A stretch of 64,000 nt of DNA, from positions 248,001-312,000 of the forward strand of contig CAVOJY010000006.1 of NCBI GenBank assembly GCA_963696405.1, in the 5' to 3' direction. The stretch's first letter is position 1. Every line of letters begins with the position of its first letter. Of this stretch, positions 54,576-64,000 are shown in pieces. The notes beneath the pieces are model-generated. The model saw only the letters and a program-made list of their open reading frames with translations, was not told where the DNA came from and searched no databases. The DNA is from CAVOJY01 sp963696405. GTDB taxonomy: Bacteria > Chloroflexota > Limnocylindria > Limnocylindrales > CSP1-4. Both the position numbers and the translations under genes were made by a program.

Positions 54576-55676
54576 CTACGCCTTCTTGCGCTTGCCCTTG
54601 CCCTTCGCCTTCTTGCCCTTCCCGGGCTCGGCAGCCGGGGCCGCCTCGCCTGTGGCCGATACTTCGGCTTCGACTTCCGCCGCCGCTTCGACCTCGGCCG
54701 CCTTCTCGGCCTGGGCCGCCGCTTCGGCCTTCGCCGCCAGCTCGGCCTCGATCGGATCCGGCGGGGCACCCTCGGGCGCTTCGGCCTCCAGCTCGAGCTT
54801 GGCCTCCTGGAGGGCGGCTCGCGCCTCTTCGCTCACGAGCGGGTACTGGGGATCGATCTCGATGAGGGCGTTGGCGATGACACCGGCCGCGGCGACCCGG
54901 GCAAACCACTTGTTGTCGGCGGGAATGACGTACCAGGGCGCCCAGACGGTGCTGGTGTGGGAGAGCACGTCCTCGAAGGCCGCCTGGTAGTCGTCCCAGT
55001 AGGCGCGCTCCTTGGCGTCGTTGGCGCTGAACTTCCAGTTCTTCTCGGCCAGGTCGATGCGGGCCAGGAACCGCCGGCGCTGCTCCTCCCGGGAGACGTT
55101 CAGGAAGAGCTTGACGATGCGGAACCCCTGGTCAGCCAGGTAGCGCTCCCAGTCGTTGATCTCGCGGAAGCGGCGGCCCCAGACGTCGCCCTTCCTGGTC
55201 GCGGGAGGCAGCTTCTGTCCGTCGAGGATCCCCGGGTGCACCCGCACCACCAGGACCTCCTCGTAGTACGAGCGGTTGAAGATGCCGATGTGGCCCCGCG
55301 CGGGGAGGGCCCTGGCGTAGCGCCACAGGTAGTCGTGGTCGAGCTCCGTCGCCGAGGGCACCTTGAAGCTGCGCACCTCGACGCCCTGGGGGTTGACCCC
55401 GCTCATGACGTGCTTGATGGTGCCGTCCTTGCCGGCCGCATCCATGGCCTGGAGGACCACCAGCACGCCGTGGGTGTCCTGGGCCGCCAGGCGGGCCTGG
55501 TATTCGGCCAGGAGCTCGACGCCCTGCGCCAGGATCTCCCTGGCCCCCGACTCCTTCTTCTTGAGACCGGCGGTGTAGCCGGGGTCGAAGTCGCGCCGGA
55601 GCCGGACCGTGCGGCCGGGCTGCACACGGAAGGGCCTGATGAACTCGGCGATGCGCTTGGGCTGCAGTTCGGGCAC
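54576..55676 (-). CDS. ppk2: Polyphosphate kinase 2 family protein
   Basis: 366 residues from a GTG at 55676 with GGAGG upstream. VVLQAMDAAGKDGTIKHVMS is the Walker A block, FNRSYYEEVLVVRVHPGIL and INDWERYLADQGFRIVKLFL the PPK2 core. It makes nucleotide di- or triphosphates from polyphosphate (or the reverse). The C-terminus (about 300-366) is an Ala/Glu-rich, coiled-coil-like tail ending GKGKKAKGKGKRKKA, Lys-rich and possibly nucleic-acid- or polyphosphate-binding. Downstream of SulP on the same strand (61-bp gap). Confidence 0.93.
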   Translation of the reverse strand: MPELQPKRIAEFIRPFRVQPGRTVRLRRDFDPGYTAGLKKKESGAREILAQGVELLAEYQARLAAQDTHGVLVVLQAMDAAGKDGTIKHVMSGVNPQGVEVRSFKVPSATELDHDYLWRYARALPARGHIGIFNRSYYEEVLVVRVHPGILDGQKLPPATRKGDVWGRRFREINDWERYLADQGFRIVKLFLNVSREEQRRRFLARIDLAEKNWKFSANDAKERAYWDDYQAAFEDVLSHTSTVWAPWYVIPADNKWFARVAAAGVIANALIEIDPQYPLVSEEARAALQEAKLELEAEAPEGAPPDPIEAELAAKAEAAAQAEKAAEVEAAAEVEAEVSATGEAAPAAEPGKGKKAKGKGKRKKA

Positions 55677-55737
55677 GGCGCCCTCCTCCCGGGTGGGTAT
55701 CGATGGGCGGGCAACTCCACGTGGGAGCCCCAGGGTT

Positions 55738-57474
55738 CTACGCGACGGTGCTCGTACGGTACGCCGCCAGGACATCCTGCGGGAAGTCGAAGAAGTTGGC
55801 CTCGCCGATCCTGGCCGTCAGCCCATACGCGTCGAGCTGGCCGCGCACGGCCGGGTCGAGCTCGCAGACGACGAACCTGGCGCCCCGCCGCTCCAGCTCA
55901 CCCTGGATCTGGCGCACGGAGTCGGCGCCGGAGAAGTCGATGTCGCCCATGGCGGCCGCGTCGAGCGCGAACCACTTCACGGGCGGGTCCGCGGAGTCGA
56001 GGATCTGCACGATCTCCTCGCTGAAACGGCTCGCGTTGGCGTAGAACAGCCCCGCCCCGAAGCGGTAGATCACCAGGCCGGGAGTGGCCTGGATCGCCGC
56101 GGCCTCGGCCGCCTTGTCCACGCGCAGCGCCTGGGGCTGGCCATCGGATCCGAAGGTGAGGATCCGGTCGTGCGGGCGGTAGGAGTGGTAGAGGACCACG
56201 ATGACGGAGAGGACGATGGCCAGGATGATGCCCTGCTCCACGCCAACGACGACAACCGTCGCCGCCGTGACCAGGGCGACTGCGAATTCCCCGGGTCGCA
56301 GGCGGTAGACGCCGGCCATGCCGAGGTAGTCGACCAGGCGGAGCCCGATGAGGAACACGACGGCGGCGAGAACGGCGTTGGGCATGTACGAGAGCGGCCC
56401 GGTCAGGAAGAGGAGCACCACGACCACGAGCGCTGCGGTGGTCAGCTGGGCGATCTGGCTTCGCCCGCCCGCGCTGTCGACCATCTCGGTCTTCGTCGGG
56501 CTGCCGTTGACGACGAAGGTCCCGGAGATCCCCGCCGCGGCGTTGCCCAGGCCCAGGCCGATGAGGTCGACGTTCTCGTCGAAGCGGTCGTCGTACTTCA
56601 TGGCGTAGGCGCGCGACGTGGCCGCGCTCTGGGCGAGGATCAGGATGAACATGGAGAAGACGACCGGGAGCAGGGCTGTGACGTCGGCGCCGAGCTGGTC
56701 GGCCGGGATGGCGGGCAGGCCGATGGGCGGCAGGCCACCGGGGACCGCGCCGATCGTGGTGACACCGTGGGCCTCCAAGTCCAGGAAGTAGCTCGCCGCG
56801 ATGGCGCCCAGCACGGCGATGAGCGCGCCCGGGATCTTCTTGTTCACGCGCCCGAGCCCCAGGATGACGACGAGGACGGCGATCGAGACGATGAGCGTGT
56901 TGACGCTCGTCTCGCCGGCCGCGATCGCCCTGAGCGTGTTGGCGAACTTCTCGAGCGTGGTGCCGCTTCCGGCGCTCACCCCGAACATCCCGGCCACCTG
57001 GCCCATCGCGACCTGGATGCCAACGCCGGTGAGGAAGCCGATGAGCACGCTGTGGGAAAGGAAGTTGGCGATGAAGCCCAGGCGGATGAGGCGGGCCACG
57101 ATCATGAACACCGCGCACATCAGGGCTGCCAGCCCCGCCATGGCAACCCACTGGGGCGACCCGGGGGCTCCGGCGGCGGCGATGCCGGCCAGGCCGGTGG
57201 CCATGACCGCGGCGGTGGCCGAGTCCGCCCCCACGACGAGGTGGCGGGACGAGCCGAAGATCGCGAATGCCAGCATCGGCAGGACGATCGTGTAGAGCCC
57301 GGTGATGACGGGCATCTCGGCGATCTTCGTGTAGCCCATGACCTCGGGGATGGCCAGGGCGGCCAGCGTGGCGCCGGCGATGATCTCGGTCGGCACGCGG
57401 GCGCGGTCGATGGGCAGGATCCCCTCGAAGATCGGGAGCCGGCGGCGCTCCCTGGGCTTGACGGCGGCAGTCAT
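55738..57474 (-). CDS. SulP-family inorganic anion transporter with STAS domain
   Basis: 578 residues; the ATG at 57474 has GGAGGG nine bases upstream. The membrane part holds IIAGATLAALAIPEVMGYTK, FGSSRHLVVGADSATAAVMA and GISGTFVVNGSPTKTEMVDS, with about ten to fourteen helices. The C-terminal STAS domain (about 445-578) has PPVKWFALDAAAMGDIDFSG. SulP proteins move sulfate, bicarbonate, chloride or carboxylates; the substrate cannot be assigned. Between argF and ppk2 on the same strand. Confidence 0.92.
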   Translation of the reverse strand: MTAAVKPRERRRLPIFEGILPIDRARVPTEIIAGATLAALAIPEVMGYTKIAEMPVITGLYTIVLPMLAFAIFGSSRHLVVGADSATAAVMATGLAGIAAAGAPGSPQWVAMAGLAALMCAVFMIVARLIRLGFIANFLSHSVLIGFLTGVGIQVAMGQVAGMFGVSAGSGTTLEKFANTLRAIAAGETSVNTLIVSIAVLVVILGLGRVNKKIPGALIAVLGAIAASYFLDLEAHGVTTIGAVPGGLPPIGLPAIPADQLGADVTALLPVVFSMFILILAQSAATSRAYAMKYDDRFDENVDLIGLGLGNAAAGISGTFVVNGSPTKTEMVDSAGGRSQIAQLTTAALVVVVLLFLTGPLSYMPNAVLAAVVFLIGLRLVDYLGMAGVYRLRPGEFAVALVTAATVVVVGVEQGIILAIVLSVIVVLYHSYRPHDRILTFGSDGQPQALRVDKAAEAAAIQATPGLVIYRFGAGLFYANASRFSEEIVQILDSADPPVKWFALDAAAMGDIDFSGADSVRQIQGELERRGARFVVCELDPAVRGQLDAYGLTARIGEANFFDFPQDVLAAYRTSTVA

Positions 57475-57656
57475 TCCCGTCCCTCCTGCGTTCCCCACCC
57501 GCGACGCGGCGTTCGGACGTCCATCAAGACTCGCCGCGCCGATGCACGTACCCGACCTCGGTTGCAGCCGCTATGGAACTGCCGTCGCCGTCCCGCTGCA
57601 TCACCCGGAAGGGATGAAACAGCGCACCCGCAGAAGGCGGTTCCCTGCGCAGGGCG

Positions 57657-58663
57657 CTACGAGCCGGCCAGCGTGGCGACCAGGATCGCCTTGATCGTGT
57701 GCATCCGGTTCTCCGCCTGGTCCCACACGATCGAGCGCTCCGACTCGAACACGTCGTCGGTCACCTCGAGCCCGTCGAGCCCGAACGTCTCGAAGATTCG
57801 CGCGCCCACCTTCGTCTCGCGATTGTGGAACGACGGCAGGCAGTGCATGAACTTCACGCTCCGGGTTCCCCGTCGCGCGGATCACGTCCGCGTTGACCTG
57901 GTAGGGCTTGAGGAGGTCGATGCGTTCGCCCCACACCTCGTCCGGCTCGCCCATCGACACCCAGACGTCAGTGTGCAGGAAGTCGACGCCCCGCACCCCG
58001 TCGGCCACGCTTTCGGTGAGCGTGAGGCGGGCGCCCGGTCTCGGCCGCGATCGCCCGGCACTGCGCGACGAGGTCCTCCCGCGGCCACAGGGTCGCCGGC
58101 GCAACGAGGCGGACGTCCATGCCCATCTTCGCGCCACCGATCATCAGCGAGTTGCCCATGTTGAAGCGGGCGTCGCCCAGGTACGCGAAGGCAACCTCCT
58201 CGAGCGGCCTGGCGCTGTGCTCGGCCATGGTCAGGAGGTCCCCCAGGACCTGGGTCGGGTGATCCTCGTCGGTGAGGCCGTTGTAGACCGGGACGCCCGA
58301 GAACGCCGCCAGCGTCTCGACGGTTGCCTGGGAGAAGCCGCGGTACTCGATCCCGTCGAACAGCCGTCCGAGCACCCGGGCGGTGTCCTTCATCGACTCC
58401 TTGTGGCCGATCTGCGACCCCTCCGGCCCCAGGTACGTGACGTGCGCGCCCTGCTCGTACGCCGCCACCTCGAAGGAAACCCGCGTGCGCGTCGAGGTCT
58501 TCTCGAAGATGAGGGCGATGTTCTTGCCCTGGAGCTGCTGGACCTCGGTCCCGCTGCGCCGTGCGGCCTTCAGGTCCGCGGCGAGCGCAAGAAGGTAGCG
58601 GATCTCGCCAGGCGTGAAGTCAAGCAGCGTCAGGAAGCTGCGGCCATGGAGGTCGACGGTCAT
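57657..58663 (-). CDS. argF: Ornithine carbamoyltransferase (frameshifted twice)
   Basis: About 335 residues across three frames, with single extra bases near 58030 and 57859. The N-terminal part holds FLTLLDFTPGEIRYLLALAA and the carbamoyl-phosphate motif EKTSTRTRVSFEVA. Then FLHTDVWVSMGEPDEVW (ornithine-binding region) in the second frame, and MHCLPSFHNRETKVGARIFE with the catalytic HCLP in the third. Makes citrulline from ornithine and carbamoyl phosphate. If the breaks are real the enzyme is inactive. The upstream MFS gene is divergent, with a 247-bp gap. Confidence 0.9.
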
Positions 58664-58910
58664 CGGGATTGCCCCCTGCTTCTTGTCCAGGCACGAAACG
58701 GCCCCGCGGCGACCACCTGGGGCCGGAGCGCTTTCATCCGGACAGTATGATGAAGCGCCGCGGCCCGCTCCGTCCAATGGCACTGTCCGGTGCCGCGCCC
58801 GACCCGATCGAGGTCGAGGCGGTAGAGAAGGCCGCCGGCGGGACGTCGAGGGACTCGCCGTTGCGGCTTCTGCCTGAGCACGAGGCGCACCGGGCACAGA
58901 GGAGGATGCG

Positions 58911-60521
58911 ATGAAGCGGTGGGGGCCGTTGGTGGCGCTGGCGGGCGCCCAGTTCGTCATGGTCCTCGACCAGTCGGTCATGAACGTCTCGATCAGCCAG
59001 CTGGTCGAGGATTTCGACACGACGGTCACCACCATCCAGGCGGTCATCACCCTCTACTGCCTTGTCATGGCCATGTTCATGCTCACCGGCGGCAAGATTG
59101 GCGACATCATCGGCCGTCGCCGGGCATTCGTGATCGGCCTGGTCATCTACGCCTGCGGATCGGCCATGACCGCCCTGGCGCCGACCGTGGCGATCCTGAC
59201 CCTGGGCTGGTCGATCCTCGAGGGCATCGGTGCTGCCCTGGTGCTCCCTGCGATGGCTGCGCTGATCGCGGGCAACTTCGAGGGACGCGAGCGCAAGGCC
59301 GCCTACGCGGTGATCGGCGGGGTCGCCGGCGCGGGCATCGCCATCGGTCCCATCCTCGGCGGCTGGGCCACCACCGAACTGACGTGGCGGGTGGTCTTCG
59401 CGGGCGAGGTCGTCCTCGTCCTGGGTATCCTCGCCATGACCCCCCGGGTCAAGGACGCTCTCCGAAGCGGCCCCAAGCCACGTCTCGACGTCGTGGGAGC
59501 GGCGCTGTCCGCCTCCGGTCTCGGGGCGGTCGTCCTGGGCATCCTGCAATCGAGCACGTGGGGGCTGCTGTACCCGAAGGACTCCCCGGTCGAGCCGTTC
59601 GGCTTCTCATTGGCCCCATTCGTCATCGCCGCCGGCGGGGTGCTTCTGTGGGCCTTCGTGGGCTGGCAGCGACACCGGGAGGCGGTCGGGAGCGACCCGC
59701 TGGTCCACCTCGACCTGCTGAAGATCCCGCCCTTGCGATCCGGGTTGATCGGCCTCTTCTCGCAGAACCTCATCCTCATGGGCGTCTTCTTCACGGTGCC
59801 CCTGTACCTGCAGCTCGTTCTGGGTCTCGATGCCCTCCAGACGGGTATCAAGATGCTGCCGGTCTCCATCGCCATGTTCATCGCGTCCGCGGTCGGCTCA
59901 CGCCTGTCGACCCGCTACCCGGTGCGGACGATCGTCAGGGCCGGCCTGACGCTCACCGCCCTCGCCGCCCTCGCCCTGCTCGCCACCATCAAGCCCGACC
60001 TGGCCGACGCGGCCTTCGCCACGTCGATGGCCGTCCTCGGCGTCGGCATGGGGCTCATCGTCTCGCAGCTCGGCAACGTGGTCCAGTCGTCGGTCGACGC
60101 ATCGGGCCGGGGCGAGGCCGGCGGCCTGCAGTACACCGGACAGCAGCTCGGTTCCTCGCTCGGGGTCGCCCTCATCGGGGCGATCGTGCTGGCCGGTCTG
60201 ACCGCCACGTTCGTGTCGAACATCCAGGCGGACGAGCGCATCAGCGACGAGGTCGCCGCCCAGGTCACCGTCGCCGTTGAACCCGGCATCGACTTCGTCT
60301 CCGCGGAGCAGGTCGGGGCCGCCGCGCAACAGGCCGGGCTCGACGAGGCCACCAGCCAGGCGATCGTCGACGACTACCTGGAGGCCCAGCTCCAGTCGCT
60401 GAAGGCCGGCCTGCTGGCCGCGGCGCTCCTCGCGTTCGTCTCCCTCGCGTTCACCCGGGATCTGCCCCACGGACCACCGTCCCCGGGGAAGGAGCCCGCC
60501 GCCGAGGCGCTGGCGGCGTAG
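58911..60521 (+). CDS. DHA2-type MFS transporter
   Basis: 536 residues with GGAGG about seven bases upstream. QFVMVLDQSVMNVSISQLVE (motif D-like), GGKIGDIIGRRRAFVIGLV (motif A) and GIAIGPILGGWATTELTWRV (motif C) with about 14 helices. A long loop near residues 440-490 is charged. Drug or metabolite exporter by family. No frameshift, unlike the other DHA2 gene in the window. Faces the BASS transporter gene. Confidence 0.9.
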   Translation: MKRWGPLVALAGAQFVMVLDQSVMNVSISQLVEDFDTTVTTIQAVITLYCLVMAMFMLTGGKIGDIIGRRRAFVIGLVIYACGSAMTALAPTVAILTLGWSILEGIGAALVLPAMAALIAGNFEGRERKAAYAVIGGVAGAGIAIGPILGGWATTELTWRVVFAGEVVLVLGILAMTPRVKDALRSGPKPRLDVVGAALSASGLGAVVLGILQSSTWGLLYPKDSPVEPFGFSLAPFVIAAGGVLLWAFVGWQRHREAVGSDPLVHLDLLKIPPLRSGLIGLFSQNLILMGVFFTVPLYLQLVLGLDALQTGIKMLPVSIAMFIASAVGSRLSTRYPVRTIVRAGLTLTALAALALLATIKPDLADAAFATSMAVLGVGMGLIVSQLGNVVQSSVDASGRGEAGGLQYTGQQLGSSLGVALIGAIVLAGLTATFVSNIQADERISDEVAAQVTVAVEPGIDFVSAEQVGAAAQQAGLDEATSQAIVDDYLEAQLQSLKAGLLAAALLAFVSLAFTRDLPHGPPSPGKEPAAEALAA

Positions 60522-60666
60522 CCAGGTCAGCCTTGGCGGCGGACACCTGGCCCCGCGGCATCCCGGCCCTCGAGCCGGAGACTGCGGGCGGGGTGAGGCC
60601 GTTCTCTCGGGCCGTGGACCACCATTCGCGCGCCGAGGCGCCTGAACGATCTCGAGGGCGCGGGGC

Positions 60667-61557
60667 TCACCTGCTCGTCTGCCCCGCCTCGCCTGCCTTC
60701 GCTCCGGCCTGACCAAGAGACGGCGAGCGCCGGCCGAGCTGCCCGGCGAGCACGATGAGCGCCACGGGTATGGTCAGCGCCCCGACCAGGGTGTACACAA
60801 GCGCGTCCCCGCCGATGGACGCCGCGATGACGAGCGCGGCCGCGATGTTGCGGTTGGCGGTGGCCAGTCCAAGCAGGGAGCGCTCGCTCGACGGACGTCC
60901 GATCCCGGCGAGCCACCCGGCAAGGAGCCCGGCGAGGAGGATGACCACGAGGCCCACGAAGATCCACGTTCCGATCGACCCGATCACCTGGCGCCAGGTC
61001 AGCATGAGGGCACTGGCGATCCCGAGCATCAAGCCCACGCTCGACGCATGCCCCGCCTTGCCGACCCAGTCGTCGGCAAGCTCGGGGAAGCGTGCGCGTA
61101 CGAACAGCCCGAGGCCGAGCGGCACGAGCATGAAGAGCACGAGCGACTGGGCGATCTCGACCGGGTCGACGGTCGCCCCCGGCACGGCCAGCGGCACGAC
61201 GATGGGTGCGTACACGATGGTCGTGACCATCAGCAGGACCATCACCCCCACCGCGAGAGCCAGGTTCGACTTCGACAGCTGGGCGAGCCGGGGCAGGAAC
61301 GGCGCCCCGGCGACACAGCCGATGAGCACGACGGCAGTCGCCGCGGCGGGCTCCATCGGAAGCAGGCGGGCTGCGGCGACGGCGGCCGCCGGGACCGCGA
61401 TGAAGTTCACGACGAGGAGGGCCACCACAAGCCGGAGGTCGCGCAACGGCTCCACGATCCGCGTCACGGTCAGGCCGAGGCCCATCGCAGCCATGCTGCC
61501 GACCACGAACACGAGCATCGCGACCTGGGTGATCACCTGGAGCGTCTCAGAGAGCAT
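60667..61557 (-). CDS. Bile acid:sodium symporter (BASS/SBF) family protein
   Basis: 296 residues. About nine to ten helices with FIAVPAAAVAAARLLPMEPA, IGCVAGAPFLPRLAQLSKSN and LLGLATANRNIAAALVIAAS (the conserved NRN region). Family members move bile acids, pantoate, thiosulfate or other organic anions with sodium. Substrate unknown. Followed downstream by the convergent MFS gene. Confidence 0.88.
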   Translation of the reverse strand: MLSETLQVITQVAMLVFVVGSMAAMGLGLTVTRIVEPLRDLRLVVALLVVNFIAVPAAAVAAARLLPMEPAAATAVVLIGCVAGAPFLPRLAQLSKSNLALAVGVMVLLMVTTIVYAPIVVPLAVPGATVDPVEIAQSLVLFMLVPLGLGLFVRARFPELADDWVGKAGHASSVGLMLGIASALMLTWRQVIGSIGTWIFVGLVVILLAGLLAGWLAGIGRPSSERSLLGLATANRNIAAALVIAASIGGDALVYTLVGALTIPVALIVLAGQLGRRSPSLGQAGAKAGEAGQTSR

Positions 61558-61647
61558 GGCTACACGTTCTCCCTATGCAAGGCGCGGCAGCGACGGCTGT
61601 CGCCAGAAGCCGCCACCGCCGCACACCTCGTATGCACCCCCGGAGGC

Positions 61648-62203
61648 TCAGTCTTCCTCGTTGCCGGCCTGAAGGTTCTTGGCCACTCGCGGCGGCAGGA
61701 TCATCTGGGCTCGATCGATCTCGTACGTCCAGGGAAGATTCGAATTCTTCCAGCCGTTCTTCATCCGCTGGCCGTCGAAGACGCTCTCGGGGTCCTTGAG
61801 CCGGCTCCCCTCCATCCCGTCGAGGACGTTGTAGACCTTCGAGTACCCCGCCTTGGCAAGCAGGTTGATGGCCATCGCGCGCGCGGCCGCCGGAGCGGCA
61901 GGAAACCAGGATCGTCTCGTCGGGCCGGGCCCAACGCTGCACGTCCGGCAGGAACTCGTCGCTGAGCTCCCAGTGAAACGCCTTTCGCTCGGGGTCCCAC
62001 TCCTGGCTCAGGAAGGCGAACGGGATGTTGACAGCCCACGGGCAGTGGCCCACGAAGACGTACTCCGCGGGGGTGCGGATATCGAGGAGCTTCAGGCCGG
62101 CGTCCGCCTGCCACATGTCGTAGGCCTCTTTGGCGGTGACGTAGAGCCCCAGAGTCGTCTGCCGCTCCGGGGCGATCGGCAGGTCGTCGTGCGTAGCGAC
62201 CAT
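61648..62203 (-). CDS. Rhodanese-like domain protein (frameshifted)
   Basis: About 184 residues once an extra base near 61876-61890 (in a GCGCGCGC run) is allowed for. The ATG at 62203 has AGGAGG. LKLLDIRTPAEYVFVGHCPW is the rhodanese start and ILVSCRSGGR holds the catalytic cysteine loop, continuing as AMAINLLAKAGYSKVYNVLD in the next frame with DGMEGSRLKD. Transfers sulfur from thiosulfate or other donors. Cytoplasmic. A role with the substrate-binding protein upstream (sulfur compounds) is inference. Confidence 0.85.
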
Positions 62204-62348
62204 CGTGACCTCCTTGCGCTTGGGACGTCGACCACCCACTGGGTCCGGTCGTCCCGTCCACTGACCGGGCCTCCTCGTCGGTGTGCGACGAGCAGGCCCG
62301 GTGCTTGATTCTTCCAGTGATCGCGTCTGCTGCTGGCTTCCTCCCCGG

Positions 62349-63512
62349 CTATCCGAGTCGTGTGCCTTCCACCTCGAGCCCGCCTCCTTCAGGAAGCTTG
62401 CTCCAGCTCCTCCTCTGCCATTCTTCCTTGAGGACTTCTACTGCCGCCTGCTCCAGGAACTCGGGCGCCGCCCACTCGTCCACGTCGAAGTCACGCTTGA
62501 TGTAGCCGTGGCTGAACATGAAGTCCTTACCGATCTTGATGGACTCGATGTTCTGCGCATTCAGGCTCGGCACCATGTCGACGTGTTTGATGCCCTCGTA
62601 GGTGTGCTCGGCGTCGAGGTAGAAGGTCTGCCGATTGAGGATCACGGCTGCAGCCCGCTTGAACTCGTTCGCCCAGCGCCCGACCTTGATCATGGCCTTC
62701 ATGTAGGCGATGACGAGCTCGGGGTGCTCCTCGGCCATCACGTCGGTGCAGGTGATGACGGCGGGGCAGTTGGCGATCTGGATCGTCCAGTCCGGGTACT
62801 TCGAGAGGTCGAAGATGGACTTGACCTTGCCAGTGGCCTCGGAGAGTTGCTGCAGGGGCCCGCTCTGGTTGTAGATGGCATCCACTGTGCCGGCAACAAG
62901 CGCCTTCTCCAGCGGACGGAAGGCGTAGTCGTGCTTGTGGTCGCGGCGCATCCACAGCTCGGACGGGTTGTTCAAAGGCGCGAGCATCTCAGGCTTGTCG
63001 TACCAGTCATCGGGGTACGGGAACTCGACGAGCTCGATGTCGTCCATCGTCATGTCGTTGAGCATCAGCATGAGCTCGATGCCGGCATGTGCTCCTGGAT
63101 GCGCCACCAGTCGTTCTTGATGGTGTTCAGGCTCTTCGTGATGCCGATCTTCTTGCCCTTGAGATCCTGCATCCGGAAGATCCGGTCGCCGGGCGCGGAC
63201 CATCATCACGCCGCCCTCATGCACCTACGTCGCCCCGAGCAGCACGGTGCGGCGGAGGTCGGCGTTGACCTGGATCGGCGGGTAGAGGCCGCCGAAGCGG
63301 ATCAGGTTGTCGAGGTTGTGGATGTAGTGGGGGTACCAGTTGTTCTCGGGTGCGTGGCGGAAGTAGGCGTACTCGACGCCGATCTTCTTGTACTCCTCGC
63401 GGCACCACCCCAGCTCCTGGTCCACGTTGTTGGCGGACACCATGGGGCAGTTCGTGAACCAGACCTCTTTCCAGTTCAACGGCACCGTGGTGGATGCTCT
63501 CTCAGCAGTCAT
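62349..63512 (-). pseudogene. SsuA/DszB-like ABC transporter substrate-binding protein, disrupted
   Basis: About 388 codons. The start TAERASTTVPLNWKEVWFTN at 63512 (AGGAG upstream) runs in one frame to a stop TAG at 63225, immediately followed in frame by VHEGGVMMVRA. A frame change near 63190 exposes DLKGKKIGITKSLNTIKNDW in another frame before a second change near 63085 returns to the first, giving VEFPYPDDWYDKPEMLAPLN to the end. The family binds sulfonates, taurine or aromatic sulfur compounds for import, or desulfurises them. Two frame changes plus a nonsense codon suggest a pseudogene, unless the sequence is in error. No permease genes are in view. Confidence 0.7.
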
Positions 63513-63896
63513 CGTCTGCTCCTTTCTCGCGAGGTGTCTGGGTACTCGCCACCAAGCCGGCGCGTGGTCCGTCGCTGCGCCAGCCTTATCCCCAGCCAAC
63601 GCCCAGGTTCGGTTTGTGCCGGTGCGAACATGGGAGCAGAAGGGCAGGCCAACAGCATCATTCGATCAAGGTGAAACCCGGCCGGCTGGCCACAACGACG
63701 TCCGGTCAGCCGACGGCCTCAGCGAGGAGCAGCAGCCAGCTTCGAGCGTGAGGCACGGTGGCGACTTGGTGCCCGACGACCTGCACCGTCAGCGTCTCGT
63801 TGCGAGGCCCCCTCCTGCGAGCGGCATATCACCTGAATCGGATGATGCCGCACAGGCGGCTTCCATGCTCTCATCACTGGGAAGGGAGGCGCGACC
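63513..63896. other. Intergenic region at the right end
   Basis: 384 bases between the substrate-binding gene start and the final small gene. No tRNA, hairpin with T-run or family-like frame recognised. Likely holds the divergent promoters of the two flanking genes. Confidence 0.5.
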
Positions 63897-64000
63897 ATGT
63901 GCTGTCTGTTCACCGCGCTGGTGCTGCTGGGACCGAGATTCGGCATCCTGATCTGGTGGTTGTTCGACCCGGCCCGCTGGAGCCTGGCCTTCGATCTGTG
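63897..64000 (+). CDS. Small membrane protein (5' end only)
   Basis: Runs off the window after 34 codons. MCCLFTALVLLGPRFGILIW then WLFDPARWSLAFDL: one hydrophobic helix followed by an Arg/Trp-containing turn, with a good AGGGAGG ribosome-binding site nine bases upstream. Looks like a short conserved membrane protein of unknown function. Confidence 0.6.
   Translation, partial: MCCLFTALVLLGPRFGILIWWLFDPARWSLAFDL

Noticed and set aside
55609..58164. 851-residue plus-strand frame
   Set aside because: Antisense to SulP and argF, which have clear motifs and ribosome-binding sites.

Overview
The window is very GC-rich (roughly 70 %), densely coded and uses many GTG and some TTG starts. Gene content points to a Chloroflexota bacterium, perhaps of the Limnocylindria/Ellin6529 kind: a nickel superoxide dismutase with its maturation protease, F420-type oxidoreductases, LysM proteins with a Cys-rich head, GT87-like membrane proteins and many putative lipoproteins with Pro/Thr linkers. 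This taxonomic placement is inference from recognised families, not a database match. No phage, insertion sequence, rRNA or CRISPR array was seen.

Layout. 0-3.6 kb: 5' end of a macro-domain gene, a collagen-like surface protein with a 162-bp tandem repeat, a YczE-like membrane protein and a beta-CASP nuclease. 3.6-9 kb: glycogen cassette (frameshifted glgA facing glgP and a GH57/DUF3536 gene). 9-15.2 kb: DUF885 hydrolase, TPM/DUF2207 membrane protein, NTF2-like protein and a LysM protein. 15.3-16.4 kb: sodN-sodX and a Cys-like tRNA. 16.5-25.3 kb: SIS protein, methyltransferase, LLM oxidoreductase, MarR-MFS pair, GYD protein, DUF4349 lipoprotein, Rieske protein and a second Cys-rich/LysM protein. 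25.3-31.2 kb: SpoIID/FG-GAP protein, ArsC-like protein, mobA, xth, lipoprotein and peroxiredoxin. 31.2-32.3 kb: a gene-poor stretch. 32.3-40 kb: eRF1-like protein, S41 protease, thioredoxin, a yybP-ykoY manganese riboswitch before a UPF0016 exporter, DedA, ferritin and two AmmeMemoRadiSam genes. 40-48.6 kb: F420-type nitroreductase, envelope proteins, two tandem SRPBCC proteins, GT87-like, DUF72 and a chagasin-like inhibitor. 48.7-54.5 kb: holin-like/phosphatase fusion, HtrA-type protease with a palindromic operator next to an HxlR regulator, DUF4332, META and RlpA-like proteins. 54.6-64 kb: PPK2, SulP, argF, MFS, BASS transporter, rhodanese, a disrupted substrate-binding protein and the start of a small membrane protein.

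Themes. Oxidative and metal stress (NiSOD/SodX, 1-Cys peroxiredoxin, thioredoxin, ferritin, Mn riboswitch with UPF0016, rhodanese, Rieske), storage polymers (glycogen and polyphosphate) and envelope remodelling (LysM, SpoIID, RlpA, S41, TPM, transglutaminase-like lipoprotein) dominate.

Caution: eleven conserved genes are split by apparent indels, mostly one extra base, and the tRNA has an odd anticodon loop. Residual insertion errors in the assembly are the simplest explanation. Those genes are annotated across the breaks.
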